The position numbers and the translations under genes were made by a program. Of a DNA stretch of 6,882 nucleotides, positions 6,751 to 6,882 are shown in pieces; position 1 is the first letter of the stretch, and every line of letters starts with the position of its first letter. The notes under the pieces were generated by a model. The model saw only the letters and a program-made list of their open reading frames with translations, was not told the origin of the DNA and ran no database searches. Source of the stretch: Alphaproteobacteria bacterium UBA3439 (GTDB lineage Bacteria > Pseudomonadota > Alphaproteobacteria > Puniceispirillales > Puniceispirillaceae); the NCBI GenBank assembly GCA_002378605.1, contig DFSK01000138.1, positions 1 through 6,882 of the forward strand, given 5' to 3'.

Positions 6751-6882
6751 TCAACGGGTTTTGATGACCGCTGTCGGGTCGTACTTGCCAGCCAATGTTG
6801 TCACAAATGAGGCGCTTTCCAGCTTTGTTGATACGGATGATGCATGGATTAGGCGGCGCACCGGCATTGCCCAACGCCATCT
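6743..6882 (+). CDS. fabH: 3-oxoacyl-[acyl-carrier-protein] synthase III (FabH), N-terminal part, runs off the window
   Basis: FabH condenses an acyl-CoA primer, usually acetyl-CoA, with malonyl-ACP to start fatty acid synthesis. Only the first 46 codons are present. They show [15 protein letters not shown] at 11-25 and [18 protein letters not shown] at 29-46, the conserved N-terminal signature. The catalytic Cys-His-Asn lie beyond the window. ATG 6743 overlaps the plsX stop codon region by eight bases, with a purine-rich AAAGAAAG upstream. A second ATG at 6764 is less likely because it would lose the overlap. The plsX-fabH pairing is widespread. Confidence 0.93.
   Translation, partial: MTNQRVLMTAVGSYLPANVVTNEALSSFVDTDDAWIRRRTGIAQRH

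Noticed and set aside
1..6882. A novel defence, mobile or multi-gene system
   Set aside because: Every gene belongs to a known housekeeping family in a familiar alphaproteobacterial order. No repeats, transposase, integrase, att-like site or unknown gene was seen.

Overview
The window looks like an ordinary piece of an alphaproteobacterial chromosome with moderate GC. The evidence is the gene order: end of nrdR, ribD, riboflavin synthase, a ribB fusion, ribH and nusB, then bamE facing the other way, then a cytochrome bc1 assembly chaperone, a DUF177 (YceD) gene, plsX and the start of fabH. The bc1 chaperone next to bamE is an alphaproteobacterial arrangement. A marine lineage such as SAR116 is possible, but that is a guess from composition and gene order.

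Positions 1-3902 (+ strand) are a tightly packed cluster in which genes overlap or are separated by at most 4 bases. After the last 20 codons of nrdR come four riboflavin genes. RibD performs deamination and reduction. The RibBX-type protein makes the four-carbon unit (3,4-dihydroxy-2-butanone 4-phosphate) and carries a dead GTP cyclohydrolase II-like tail. RibH makes lumazine and RibE makes riboflavin. The GTP cyclohydrolase II step (a true ribA) is not supplied here. nusB, a transcription antitermination factor, closes the cluster.

Positions 3927-4409 (- strand) encode the outer-membrane lipoprotein BamE. It converges on nusB with a gap of only 24 bases and diverges from the next gene across 68 bases that hold candidate promoters for both directions.

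Positions 4478-6882 (+ strand) hold the bc1 chaperone, a 122-base gap, DUF177, plsX and the first 46 codons of fabH. PlsX and FabH link phospholipid and fatty acid synthesis. plsX has no ATG upstream of its conserved core; the best ribosome binding site points to a CTG start.

I see no mobile elements, CRISPR arrays, tRNA or rRNA genes, long repeats, or novel multi-gene system. There is no gene-free stretch over 300 bases. The most interesting points are the degenerate second domain of RibBX and the probable CTG start of plsX.
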